Part shown: piece after piece, positions 25,190-36,966 of the stretch
Layout: each line of letters starts with the position of its first letter
How positions within the stretch are numbered: position 1 is the stretch's first letter
Source: Sphagnum magellanicum
Lineage: Eukaryota > Streptophyta > Sphagnopsida > Sphagnales > Sphagnaceae
Direction of reading: 5' to 3'
Assembly (NCBI GenBank): GCA_021904315.1
Contig: CM038919.1
Coordinates: 10,540,001 to 10,604,000 of the forward strand
DNA length: 64,000 nucleotides
Program-made: the position numbers and the translations under genes
The notes under the pieces: generated by a model
What the model was told of the DNA's origin: nothing
Database searches by the model: none
What the model saw: the letters and a program-made list of their open reading frames with translations, nothing else

Positions 25190-26804
25190 TGCAACAGCTT
25201 GTGAATGTCGTCTCCCACTCAACTGCAGCTCTTGTTCACGGACCCTTTGGCAGAATCACGCACCACTCGGGCAGGCACACCCGAACGAAGAAGAGCTACG
25301 TCAAGCACGTTGCTGCGACAAGAGTCTACCCTAATGAGGCAGGACATTCATTACACACCCCCATTCTGCTTCCCTTGTCGTCCTATTTCTTTGGAAATAA
25401 AGTTGAGCAGGTTTAACTTACATCAAGAGCTAAGCCTAATGAGCCAGGATGTTATACACTCCCATCGAATTTCACATGCTTGTTGTTTAATGCCTTGCAT
25501 GGTCCATGTTATGAATTGCATGATTCATGTTCTGATGTTTTGCACTAAAAAAATTATGATATGTTTTGTGACTCATTCTTAGGATTTGAACGACACAATC
25601 ACACAGGCAAGTAGAAACTCGCCACCAGATCTGCATCGGGTTATTTATTTATTTTTGACTCGGACCTTGTCTTGCGCTATATATCCTCTTTTTTCCTAAC
25701 ACCCTTGCAAAATTTGATGGGAGTGTTTAACATTCTCCCCCTAATGAGTACCTCCAGTTTATAATAGGGGTATTGGATTCCATCTCTTCTAAAGAAACTT
25801 AGCAAAGATCGAATCTGAGAAAAAACACTGGGATGTACGTTTGTACCTCAGAGGACCGCTTTCACGCCCAGCACCTTCTTATTGGGAACCGGATAGATGA
25901 CCGGACATGACCGGCCTTCCATATTTTGGGCATAGACACCCGCCGGTGACTGGGAAGCTCTCGCACCTCGCCCAGTGCTCACCCTAACTACGCTATCTGG
26001 CGGCGCTGCGTTGCTGTGCAAAGGCTTTTGCTCTTCGCGTTCTTTTCCTCTTGTTCGCTTCTCTTGGCCCGCTTTCTCTTCTCTATCTTACGCACGTCTT
26101 CAGTTTGTCCTCTTACATTAGGCTTGCCGTTACCACCACCGTTTTTTCCACTGGATTTGGGTATATTTTTTAGGAGTTTTCTTGTTTTTTCCCTTTGAGT
26201 TTGTCGTCGAGACCTCGCCTTGCACAAGAGCGACGCCGTTTTACATTCCGAATCTGCGGGGGGTGGAGGAGGGTTCTACGACGAAGTTCGGTTCCTAAGG
26301 TTTTCTTCAAGGTTCTTTCTTTCTGTTTTGCGAGCGCGATGTTATTTTTTTTACCGAGTATTCCTGCGCTATAGCTGTTATCTTCAGTTCCTCTGTTCAA
26401 GCCTTATTTCCGTCAGGGATTTTTCTGCCTCTTTCTCGACCGCTGCACTCTCCATCATCCTCTTCTTCTCGGTTCCTTGGTCACCATAACCGCAAAAGTT
26501 CTATTCTCACATATTTCGTTCTGCAGCCACCCACGCTCTTTTTCTTGTTCCTTTTCTCCCTCTTGACTTAGGGCTTTTTTCTTCACTGGGATTCTGTCCG
26601 TTTCGCTCCTTCACACTGGTATCGTGTGCAGAAAATCAAAGATTAGGGTTTCTCTCCGTTCGCTTATCTCACCTTCTCGTAACCTTATCAAGTCTGTTTT
26701 GCAGAGGATTAGAGGACATTCCTTACCGCTTACAGGTTTTATCTGAACTAGTATTAGGGACTGCAAAGCAAAACCGAGTTGTTGTTGGAAGCTTTACGGC
26801 TGAT
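25190..26804. promoter_or_regulatory. Shared upstream region of divergent PRMT7 and SAP-protein genes
   Basis: The two start codons face away from each other across 1.6 kb. From about 26016 to 26720 the plus strand is strongly pyrimidine-rich (CTTTTCCTCTTG-like), as in many plant leaders. This suggests a long 5' untranslated region for the SAP gene, perhaps with an intron. A telo-box-like TTAGGGTTT lies at 26644-26652. I cannot place the transcription starts. No frame here has recognisable similarity. Confidence 0.5.
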
Positions 26805-27500
26805 ATGAGTACATCCGTGGAGTGGAAGAAGATGAAGGCCCAAGCTCTGCGTGATGAGCTCTTAAGTCGAGGTCTGGACACAGCGGGCGTGAGATCGACA
26901 TTGATTGAGCGGCTGGAGGATTTTGTTTCGAAAGGCACAGGAACTGATCATAGCGTTGCTGCAGAGAAGAAGAAAGAGGTGGAAGTTCAGGATGATCAGG
27001 CCAACAACCCTTCAGAGCGGAGTGAGCCAGCTATAAAATCAATGGTTGAGAATGATATACAGGCTTCAGCGGAAGTGGCAAATCCTTTGGCCAGTAAGAG
27101 TTTGGAGGAGGCTAAAGAACCTACAAAGGTTCTAGAAGTTAATGGTGCAGATTCAGGTACCGCTCCCCTTACTGATTTGGAGAAGAAGCAGAAGCGGGCT
27201 GAGCGTTTTGGAACTGAGCTCAAGATCACAGAGGATGAAAAGCGCAGAATGCGATCTGCAAGGTTTAATGGGGCAAGTGCAACAAATGGAGCAAAGAAAG
27301 AGACAGGGACAGGAAGTGAGACTTTGAGCAATGTGAGCCCCAGTACTGCAGGTGCCGAGGCAGCTAAGAGGAAGGCTAGAGCAGACAGATTTGGTATTGG
27401 AAGCATCAGCACTACAGAGCCAGCACTGAAATTGCAAGTCTCTTCTGATGAGGAGGCCAAGAAGAAGGCTCGGTTGGCAAGGTTTGCTGCTGCCAAGTGA
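26805..27500 (+). CDS. SAP-domain nuclear protein, THO1/MOS11/SARNP-like
   Basis: The single coding exon gives 231 residues. A SAP domain spans about 6-43 (WKKMKAQALRDELLSRGLD then STLIERLEDF), a helix-turn-helix fold that binds nucleic acid. The middle is acidic and disordered. The C-terminal half has three basic KRAxRFG-like motifs: KRAERFG at 130-136, KRKARADRFG at 188-197 and KKKARLARF at 219-227. This layout is that of yeast Tho1, Arabidopsis MOS11 and human SARNP/CIP29, which work with the TREX complex and the UAP56 helicase in nuclear mRNA export. The ATG at 26805 is the first in frame to include the whole SAP domain. The long open frame on the opposite strand is a composition shadow. 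Confidence 0.9.
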   Translation: MSTSVEWKKMKAQALRDELLSRGLDTAGVRSTLIERLEDFVSKGTGTDHSVAAEKKKEVEVQDDQANNPSERSEPAIKSMVENDIQASAEVANPLASKSLEEAKEPTKVLEVNGADSGTAPLTDLEKKQKRAERFGTELKITEDEKRRMRSARFNGASATNGAKKETGTGSETLSNVSPSTAGAEAAKRKARADRFGIGSISTTEPALKLQVSSDEEAKKKARLARFAAAK

Positions 27501-30500
27501 GGTTCTTTCTGCAGAGGATCGAGGCTCTCTTCAACAAGATTTGGTAGGAAGACCTCCTTGATATATGTACATTGTCGGCAACTATAGGAGGTTTCTGAAT
27601 GACCACAGCTGTTGGTCTCCTAGAGAGCTGCTCTTGGGCGGAATTTTGCAATTCAGCAAGCAAGATGATTTGCAGCGGCAATCAGGCGCAACTGGATTAT
27701 ACATGGCATCCTGAGATGTTTTGAGCTTGTGGGTTGGGTCTGTGACTTTTGGAAATTCTCTTACATTGCATCTTGTTTTTTGTTTGCTGCTTCCAGTCTT
27801 GTCAGTGAGAGGCTTTTGGCAAAGTGCAGGTGATGATTGCTGTTGGGAGTGTTGAAGTGGATTGGGTCAGTATATTCTTTCCCTTGTGTGCCTTTGTATT
27901 GGAATCCACATCAAGATGTCAAGGCAGAACTTGAAGTTCATAGGTCTAGGGCCTTTGATACTCAGATGAGAGTGATAGTTGTCTGGAGCAACTGTGGAAC
28001 CAGTTTGGAAGATTGGAGGAGTGGATGCCTGTATGCTTGTGTGTGTGAATGGTTCTAATTTGAATTGACCTGCTATTGGCTGCTGTTTTTGGTGTATGTT
28101 TAAGAAGATGGTGACACTTTTGAACTTCCATGAACATAGCACAATGAAGTACATTTTAAGTATTCACTCTATCTGTTGGCTTTGTTTTGTCCACTTTTTG
28201 CAGTGTCTTCAATTTCCTTCAAAAGAAAATCTAAGTGTTAAGTTGGTTGTTGGGGATGATAGCACTGCAACCAAAGGGCAATTTCTACTCTGGTCATTTT
28301 TCACAGGAGACTTGAGTAGCTGTCAGCCTCAGAGGTTGGAGCTTGTTTTTCAATCTTCCCTTGAAGCACTAAGTCAATGGGTTCTTGGTCTGGTTCAGAA
28401 ATGGTTCCGCATTTGTTTTGGCAGTTTTTTTTATGTTTTTCAGTTCCCTTTCTTTTTGTTTCTTTGAATATGCTGTTTGTAATGACTTCTGCAGTAGTCT
28501 GATTGCCTCTGGTTGAAGTGGTCTCTCTGATTGCTGGCCTGAGAAGAGGTTGCTTGTTTGGGAAGATTGTTTTTGCACTCTGGGTTTGCAAAGAAATGTT
28601 CTCCTGGATCTGGTCTGGTGGAATACTTTGCAGTTTGATATGTTTGGCTTGATACTAACTGATTATTCTCATGTCAAGCTGATGTAACTTCCAAGCTATT
28701 CTCTTCATGGTCTTCCTCACTCAGAAGGCAACAGCTCATGGCAACTGGATCAACTCTTGGGTGTTTCTCAATGGAAATCTTTTTACACTAGGCTGTCTAT
28801 AGATCCCTTATAGCATGTGGTGTCATGTAGTTTTTTCTGGTCAAACTATCTCTCCTGTTGTTCAATTTGCATTTGTTACTAGGCAGTTCTGTCACTTTCT
28901 ATCCTGATATCCTTGTCTAGAAGCAAAGTCTGCTTTCTCACTTCTCTAGAAATATGCTGGGACATGAAACCTCTGCTGCTTCTCACTTCAGTCCTCTTGC
29001 CACATTAGTCTTTTTTGTTAGGAAGGTTTGGGCAGTGCAGTCTGTAGATGTAACAGGTAGGGTAGCTTCATTTAGGTAATTTTGTGAATCTGTAATCTGG
29101 AAAGTTTTTCAATGCTACTTCTGTGAACTGGCTTATATACTTCTCTGCAACTCTAGTGCCTTTCTGTAATAATTCCACTGTTCTTAACTTGCAGTGAGAA
29201 AATAATGCTTGGTATTTTGAATGTTGATTCTTTGGCTGTTACCATAAAATAGTCAAGTAGATGTGAAATTTTCTAACCAAGTGGCCCTTGATATAAGGTT
29301 CCTGTTCCATGAAACTGGTTGGTTTGCACTGTACTTGCTTGATTGGTGAACAACTGCAGGCACCTTTGGCTATTTTTCTTGCAGCTTGGAGCTGAGCATT
29401 TTATGTTGTCCCACAGATTTCAGGCCATTAATAATTGGAAGATGAATGCATATGGAACATGGGACATTAGTAGAATTATGGCCAGTTGGGGTCATCCAGA
29501 ACGGAGTCATGGTGGGCTTACAATAAATGGTGTGCTGGTGGCTGTTGGTTCACTCTGGCCCATCACCAGGATTCAAAAGCAAATATGAGCTCAAATGGAA
29601 ATAGCACTCTTGGATGAGTAATCACTAAACTAGAACAAAGCCTTTCTGTACCTTATGCAATTTCTTGGAAAGGCTGATTCTTTATTCCATGAACATTAAT
29701 TCCAAGGTTTGTATACTACCTACATATGAAAGCTCTGGAAACATTTGGGCTCCATTGTGATGTTATCAAGGAATTGAATGTTGAAAGTTGAAACTGTTTG
29801 TGTTCAAGTTATCAAGTTCCGAAAGAGGAATCACACCAAAAGATTTTAGAGAACCTCTGACTTAGGAACCTAATTCTCATCTCCACCTTCCAGGATTTGT
29901 AACACCAAATTTTTCTGCAGATGCTTTAAAACCAGGAGGCAAGTAACTGAAAATCTCTGATCAAAACCTCCTCCGTTGGCATTATCAGGGGTGAACATTC
30001 TCAAGGACGGTAGCCTAATGGTCGTGAGAAGTCAACAGAATTTACTTTGAAACTGAGCCAAATAAATGATGCAATGTATTGCCTACGAGAGTCTCTTTAC
30101 CCTTAATGGTGCCAACTCATTCAAAGGTGGACACTTGTGAACATCCAGATCTATGTGTGAAATTTGACAGCCCAAATTCTTAATTGAGGACTGAGAAGCC
30201 CAATACGTTTGATGACCAGATGGCCCTCCATTATAGTTAAGTTGATCGCTGCAGCCTACAGGGTTTTGAACCAACGGACACTTGCAAAGGCAAGAACAAG
30301 TACAACTAACTATTAGCAAAATGAATGTCATACTTAGATGGAAACCCCAAATGTAAGGTGTGCAACACATACAGAATGTCAAATCCATGAGTGATAGACA
30401 AATGCAGATCAGAATGCTATACTTCAACCATTATTCCAATGACTGAGTTGTGCGATTGGGGTGACAATGTTGGCAAGCAAGAGATGAAAAATACAAGCCA

Positions 30501-31608
30501 GAACTGGTGCAGATTTGCAGCACAATGTGGTTCCCTCTTCTACATTCTTCTTCACTGCAAAATTATGACAACACTTGTGGATACAAGCTTGTTGAATAGG
30601 TGAAATTTATTCACAAAAATAAACCCATTTATACCCAGAAATAATTTCACCACGTAGTTGGCGATTAGTTGATGATGATAAACATCCACAGAACAGCCAG
30701 TTATAATTCAATCACAAAATAACTGTGCAACATTGGTTTCAGCCAGAATATACATTTCAAGTTCATTTCTCAAATCTAGTTCGAGGCTATTTTCAGTACC
30801 CAATCCGAGGATCAAAGTGCTCCTTAACATCAATGAACTGGAATGGTCAAAATATATCCATTGTGACCAAAACAACATTCAGTTGGCCAATTGGAGTGAA
30901 ACTAAAAAGTGAGCAAAGTTGATTCAATGAAACTAGATATCACTTCACAAGATATGAAAGATTTGATTAGATCATGAGCTTCAATTCTATAAAGAGCATA
31001 AGCAACAATGAAGGCACAGCTAATGCAAATCTAAAACTAGGAGTGAGACTCTTGTGATGACCAGTTTCGGTGAGAAAATTGAGTTTCAGCCCTCATTTTA
31101 TTCATGTGCACCTTTTCATCCCCACTTCACTTATAACAAATGCCATCACAGTCCAAAGATTATGGACATTACGGAACTGAGAACGCCATGATTCTTGTGT
31201 CAAGATCAGATCACTCTTCCCTTCGTGAGTGGCACAGAGCAATATACAAGTAAGTTTGTAATGCTGCAACTTCAGATTGCAACATGAATATTGATGACCG
31301 TGATGGATGAGCATAGAATACCTTGTCACCAGATCACCTTTTGATATTTAGCAGATGCTCATGCGACTGGGTTTCTGGTGTGGAAAATGTTTGCACTGAA
31401 ATCAAGAGCTTAAAACTTCAGTCCAATACTTGATCTTGCATAATAAGCTTGACTCCAGAGATAGCAACACGGTCCTACAGACCTAATATAGATCAAGTAG
31501 GTTCATATAAGCCGCACTCTTAAGGATAAATGACAACTCCAGAAGGATATATTATCTGACAGAGAGATGGTCATCTTCCTTCATTAAGTAGAGAGTTTAT
31601 TTTTGCAA
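27501..31608. other. Long intergenic gap, no gene recognised
   Basis: This 4.1-kb stretch lies between the 3' ends of the convergent SAP-protein and ROH1-like genes. The first part must hold the SAP gene 3' untranslated region, and the last part that of the ROH1-like gene. T-rich and balanced sequence alternate. Frames of up to 123 codons, for example 28096-28467, have no recognisable domains and no splice-consistent partners. I see no tRNA or repeat structure. Confidence 0.5.
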
Positions 31609-32961
31609 TCACCATGTGTAAGCTCTGTGGATGCCAGGAGGATGTTGAGCAGCATCCATGAGCTTCTTCCTGGACCTCACAAGCTCGTCAAACAGGCTGG
31701 TCAGTTGGCTTGACACTCTCTCTACCCCGCCCTGAACGACACAGCACACAGCAACGAGAGCCCAGTTAGTTTTTCCACAAGATTTTTTTCTTCGTACTCT
31801 ACCGCGATGGCCCATATCCATCTTCTAGTCATTGCCAAAGGAAACGTCATCATTTGTGTTGCGTGCACAATCTACCCTTAGCTTACTGAGACGCTCTCTC
31901 AGTTGCTGAACTGTGTCCTGGATGCAGCGGATTGGAAGCTCCTGGTCCTCAAATTCGCTTGTACAGCTGCTTCTGGCTTCCACAAGGCGTGCAATCTCTT
32001 GTTTCAGTTCTGAGGCACAAGCTTCGACAAGTTTCGGCTCTTGGAACGAGAATATGTAGTTCTTATGTTGTTCATCCTGCTCTCGACCGATTTCAGCAAT
32101 CTTCTCATTCAGTTTTTGCTGCAGGCGCCTGAAAGAGGGAGACCACAGGTCGTTATCTCCCCATATGTTTAGATTTGCATGGTTAGCGGTGGAAAGCAAA
32201 TGCGACGATGAAGAGTTGAGGGCCCAGAGAAGGACACTCGCCACAAAGTCAGTCGTCTCTCTTGTAGCTCGCATCACTTCAGTCAATCCAACGGGTGTGA
32301 CAGACCCACTCGCCTTTGCAGAAGAGATCGATCCCAGCCGGTCGTCGTTTAATTTCTCGCCGATTGCCACAAGGCGGAGCATGGACTTCATATCTAAGCT
32401 TGTTGATGTCAACAATCTCTCAAATCGTTTGTCTTCCGGATGAGCCTTGAGACGCTTGGATGGCAGTGGTGCTGAATTCACCATCCTGCTGAGCTCTTCC
32501 TCGCAGCTTTGGAGTGCAGCACGCAAGGTCATATTGGCGGCGGAGTCTCCACATCCTGCGCCTGTGCATCTGTTGGACGCTTGCAGGACGAGCTGCACAC
32601 ACATCTGATACTGTTCGAAAAGAGATACGGCAGGCTTCAGCACGTTGCAAACATCCAGAAGTTTCATGCTCTCGACCATGTACTGCTCCACCCAGTCATC
32701 CACGGATTCATTCGCATCTGCAGAGATGTCCTTGAGTCCCTCCAACAGCCGGTTCACGTCGGAGTACGTAGAGCGCACAAACTCGACCGCAAGAGCAACC
32801 CATTCCAAACTCAACCATTTGGATTGCAAAGATCGTTCCAGGTCTTCGAGCCTGTTCGCCAGAGAAAAAAAGAATGCTTCGCACCGCTCCGAATGTCTAT
32901 TTCCTTTGGGACCCAGGGGTGGTCGCCCCTGTTCTGTCCACGACGTTGTCGCTGCCGCCAT
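31609..32961 (-). CDS. ROH1/BYPASS1-like protein (DUF793)
   Basis: Two exons, 32961-31876 and 31731-31609, join in phase 0 and give 402 residues. Early in the protein is the family helix block, SLEWVALAVEFV followed by WVEQYMVESMKLLDVCNVL at about 95-113. This matches the ROH1/BPS1-like signature LAVDFL...WVDEYLD-SVKLLDICN. The C-terminal coiled part ends SSQLTSLFDELVRSRKK, and the short second exon supplies this family-typical end. Arabidopsis ROH1 binds the exocyst subunit EXO70A1. BPS1 limits a root-to-shoot signal. The exact role here is unknown. The start is the first ATG after an in-frame TAG. Its upstream neighbour on the same strand, UPF0496, has a similar helical plan. Confidence 0.85.
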
Positions 32962-35497
32962 GTCCACAAGTAGCTAGCTTCACAAATCTTCAGCTCATGA
33001 CAGCGATATCATGGTCGACCTTCTCTTCATGGATTAAAGAGCTGTGAAAATACCGTTGCAGAATCGACAAAATTGGGCTCCGAGTTCATATTCTCTTTCG
33101 TTCGTGGCACAAGCAAGAGCGAGAGTTGACGACCATTCTGCTTCCAAGCAGAAATGCGAATTTTTCCAGGCAGTTTTTTCATCCTTTATTCCTGTGTACT
33201 TCAAGTAATCGATCACCGGAAAAAGAAGCGAGGAAGTTCGAGTAATTGGATGCCGCAGTCAAAGAGGAGAACCTTCCGAACACCGACTGAAAAACGGACA
33301 TTCGGTCCTATTGAAGAAGCTGTCGTGAGTTGCGGTGATTTGGGAATGACGCTAATTACAGCTGGCGTAGAAGTTTAACAGCCCCAACAGGGTAAAGCGC
33401 AAGAACCCATAGTTTTATCGACTTCTTGACGCTTGGACTTTGCACTCACATCTTTTGGGGTTGGTGGGGGCAATTCTTGCCGGCCAAGTCAAGAAAAATA
33501 CCACGGTTTGTTGGCGGAGTGTTCACTGCTATTCTACAGAGGGAAGGAGTTCCAATAATCAGAACATGGATATGGGCACTTCAATTTGGATTTGTGCACT
33601 TAAATTCTCTACATTACAATATAGCAAGTAACTCTGTTCACCGTTTCTCAAACTATCTAGTGGACTGTTGGCCTGGTCATCCTTCACAAGGTTTACGCAT
33701 TCACCACACATTTTGCACTTGCTTGTAGCAGAAACCAACATACTGACCTCATGGTTTTGCGTATGCAAGCAGTGGCGCCTTTGCCGCATTCTTTTGCAGC
33801 TGGCAAAGGTGGAGCTGAAGAGTGTGGACAAAGCTGAATGTAATGGGCTCGGCGTGGAATAATAATTTGGTAACACATTTAGTTGATGATTTGCTCTTCC
33901 ACATATGTACACTTCTGCCCAAAATTGAAATTATCTGCAGCAACTGTTCCTTGTCCATTTGATGTTTTCAGATGGAGTTGCGCTTGATGCATGGACCCCC
34001 ATAAAGCGCAACATTAGGTTCAAAATGGCTGACAGTGAAATGCAAGACCATCTTCATCCATGGGATGCCTAGAATCCATAAAGACTGTGGTAATGCCAAT
34101 TGCCAGGAGATCGGAACATTCACCATTCCCCTCATGAGACTCTCAGATAACCAAACTATTGATGGACTAAAGATAGCAGTGGTTTCTTCTAATGTACATG
34201 TGGTTTAATTCACCACTTAAGACCCCTTTGACCAGCAAGTGGGCTGTGTCATTTGTTTGGAGACAATTAACAGCTTGTAGATGTGAAGCTACATAATCAA
34301 GCTACATTTGCAACATAATCAAGCTGCATGCAGCTTCAAAGCATTTAGAAAATTGTGCATTATTTTCATAAAAACAGCAGTGCAAAGACCTTTTTACATG
34401 CCCAAAGTGTATTATAAGAAACAGAATTTGTGTCTGGACAGCACCAAGATGTGTCTGAACATCACCAGACACATCTTGGTCAGCCAATAGGGCAGTGGGG
34501 GGGGGAAAGAAGCAAACAGTACTTTTGTACTGTCTGCAATAAGGATCCATTGCTGATTTAATGTCCTCTGTCTGGGCATAGAAGTTGATTTGGCCAATCT
34601 GCTCTGGGCCTTTGACTAAATCTCGCTACCCATCATAGGTTTACTGTGTGGCAAAAGTTGTGTAGTTGCCTTGGTTACCTCATTGCTAAGCATTTATGTC
34701 CAGTTCTCCACTGAACAGATCCCAGCTTGCAAATTCATTCCATTTGTTGGAACTTGGCTCCCTTGATAACATTTCAGTATCCCAAATTGACACGATTGAT
34801 GTTAATTGACACAATTCAATCCATTAACAGATGCCATGTAGTCCACTTAAGTATTTGATCAGATCCATTTTCTAGCCAGGTCTAGTCTTAACTGTGGTTG
34901 TATTATCAAGGAAGACCCTTCTAATCCTCTGTGGAGTAGGGTTCTGAAGACACAATACAACCTCACTGCACTGAATATAGCCAGGTCTCCTCCCAACCTG
35001 CTCATAACATTCAGCCTGCTCAGTTCTTTGGGAACTACTGACTTACTATGGGCATAGCACCTAAGTAGCAACTCTTAGACTGATACAAAACTGAGTCTGC
35101 AGACTCTGGAAGCTGTACATCAAAGCCAAAAACAGCTGAGCCCAAAAGAGTGGAGAATTCTATCTAACTTCATGAGGTAGAAGCCCTGCAAGGGCATTAC
35201 TCGCCCATTTCAAATATGTATTACATTATTGTGCATGTATGATTGGAACTCAATAATGTCGCAGAATGTGTCTGGATCTCCAGATCTTCTCCATTAAGGG
35301 CGTCGCGTTCAGCGAGCGCAAATCTTGGTCAGTCACCTGATGTATCCGATATTGCGGTTGAGCTTGAAGAATGTTGCAGCAAAATCAGCTCAGATCCTCA
35401 GCTGATTCAAGCATTGGTGAAGATTTGGTCTCCTTTCATTACATGCTTGTTCATTGCGGTGTCATGTCACTAAACTTTTTCTCCTCTTCCTCGGAGA
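32962..35497. other. Intergenic DNA between the ROH1-like and UPF0496 genes
   Basis: This 2.5-kb gap lies upstream of the ROH1-like gene and downstream of the UPF0496 gene, both on the minus strand. Frames of up to 117 codons overlap on both strands, and none is recognisable. It should hold the ROH1-like promoter and the UPF0496 3' untranslated region. A perfect foldback at 34443-34480 and a G-run at about 34496-34505 are the only notable structures. Confidence 0.5.
34443..34480. repeat. Perfect 15-bp inverted repeat with 8-nt loop
   Basis: ACCAAGATGTGTCTG at 34443-34457 is followed after eight bases by its exact reverse complement at 34466-34480. The stem is perfect but too short for a plant miRNA precursor. 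It may be a small foldback relic. The role is unknown. Confidence 0.8.
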
Positions 35498-36966
35498 TCA
35501 GCGTGCACGTTCGTCAACTTTCTGGGAGGATTGACCTGATTGAGGTCTGAAGATATGTTCTCGGTTTTCTAGGAGTCGTTCAAGAACTACTCCTCTTGCC
35601 CTGCTTATGCGATTGTGCGAAGAGCTTACAGTTTCTTGCAATTCCTCCAATAGCTTGATGAATGCTGCTTGCTTCCATCCGATTGCCACCACCGCCACTT
35701 GAAGCGAAAATGGATCGTGCTGTCGCTCCTCGCCAAACCTGATGTTTCGCACAATCGCTGCGATTTCATTCTGCAAACAAGCGAATCAGTATTCCACATC
35801 TATATAGTATTTCCAGTGTTTGGTGCCACTACAAACATTCTGGTAACCTCTTCGCTTGAATAATAATGCTAATCCAAAAGTTATCACACCTCGAGACGGT
35901 CAACAGAAGCTTTTATGTTGTTCAGATCTTGAATGGCCACATAATTTCCTCGGAATGCATCTTCGACGATTTGTTTCTTCGCTTCCATTCGCAAATAGCA
36001 ACTGCAGAAGGGCATAAGCCAGGTTCCTGTAGTTGCTATGGGCTTCGTTGTCTCTGCCGCCAGATCTGCCGCAACTTCGGGCGCTGCTGCGACAACATCA
36101 GAAACAAGCCCGCAAAGTATTACCGAAGTACAGTTAGCCGCTAGGATGACATTGGAGACCTTCAGCCATCCCCGCACTCCACGCAGCTTGTTGTCGAGCT
36201 TCATCTTCTTCAACTCCAGCTTCTTCTGCATGACTAGGTGGCTCTCGTATACCTTTTTAAACTGTTCGTTAAAATCGTCGAGGAACGGGTCGGCAGCATT
36301 TGCAAACACCTGAAGCTCCTGTAGCACAATTTCGCAATCCACTTGTGTGGGATCATCTTCCGCAGGCATGTGTTTCAGCGCCACCTGAGATGCGGCATGA
36401 GAGGGGAAAAGCCAAACTTTGGTCAGCAATAGCTCATTGCTTCGAATAATGAAAGTGAACCCCTCGCTGGGAGGAACAACGATGAAATTTTCCTAGAATC
36501 CCGGATATTTGAAGCTCTGGAGAGATTTCTGCCTGATAGGTACCTGGATGTAAAGCTGGCGGTCTCGTGTCCTGTGAATACATTTCTGCAACTCTCCACA
36601 GAAGTCCACAGCATTCAAGCTCGTGTCGAAGTAATCCTTCACCAATTCCTTCAGTGCTTTATTTTGCCACACGTCTTTCTTGCAATTCAGAATCACATCT
36701 ACAACTTCCTTGTCAACCTCAAGTAAGCTGATTGTGATATCCTTGAGAGATTTGAAAGAGACACCCTGTCCTGGCTCCTCCACCGATGCTGCAAGATTCG
36801 ACAACTCTTTCTGGGTTCGGCTATGAAGCTCGTCATCAAAAAATTTCACATTAGGATCCGCTTTGCATGCTGCTTCGTAATCCGCTAGGCTGTCGTAAAC
36901 AGTAGCACCAGGTACCGGTACTCGAGGCTCGACCGCGTCCTCCCTCAGGCCACGGCCGTTCCCCAT
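35498..36966 (-). CDS. UPF0496 (DUF677) family protein
   Basis: Three exons, 36966-36544, 36384-35890 and 35770-35498, join in phase 0 and give 396 residues, the usual family length. The N-terminal half has YEAACKADPNVKFFD, then SLKDITISLLEVDKEVVDVI and DYFDTSLNAVDFCGELQKC, the core of the plant family. Residues about 217-245 (VSNVILAANCTSVILCGLV) form a hydrophobic, possibly membrane-associated helix, as in other members. The C-terminus has coiled-coil character and RARGVVLERLLE. No biochemical function is established for most of the family. A few Arabidopsis members are linked to stress and cell-wall-membrane attachment (AT14A-like). The ATG at 36966 matches the expected start. Confidence 0.9.

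Noticed and set aside
26996-27496. Minus-strand open frame of 166 codons
   Set aside because: It is exactly antisense to the SAP-protein coding exon and has no family resemblance.
28096-28467. Possible small gene of 123 codons in the long gap
   Set aside because: There is no family resemblance, a Phe/Leu-rich tail from T-rich DNA, and no supporting splice structure.
32509-32977. Plus-strand frames of up to 154 codons
   Set aside because: They are antisense to exon 1 of the ROH1-like gene, which has clear family motifs on the minus strand.
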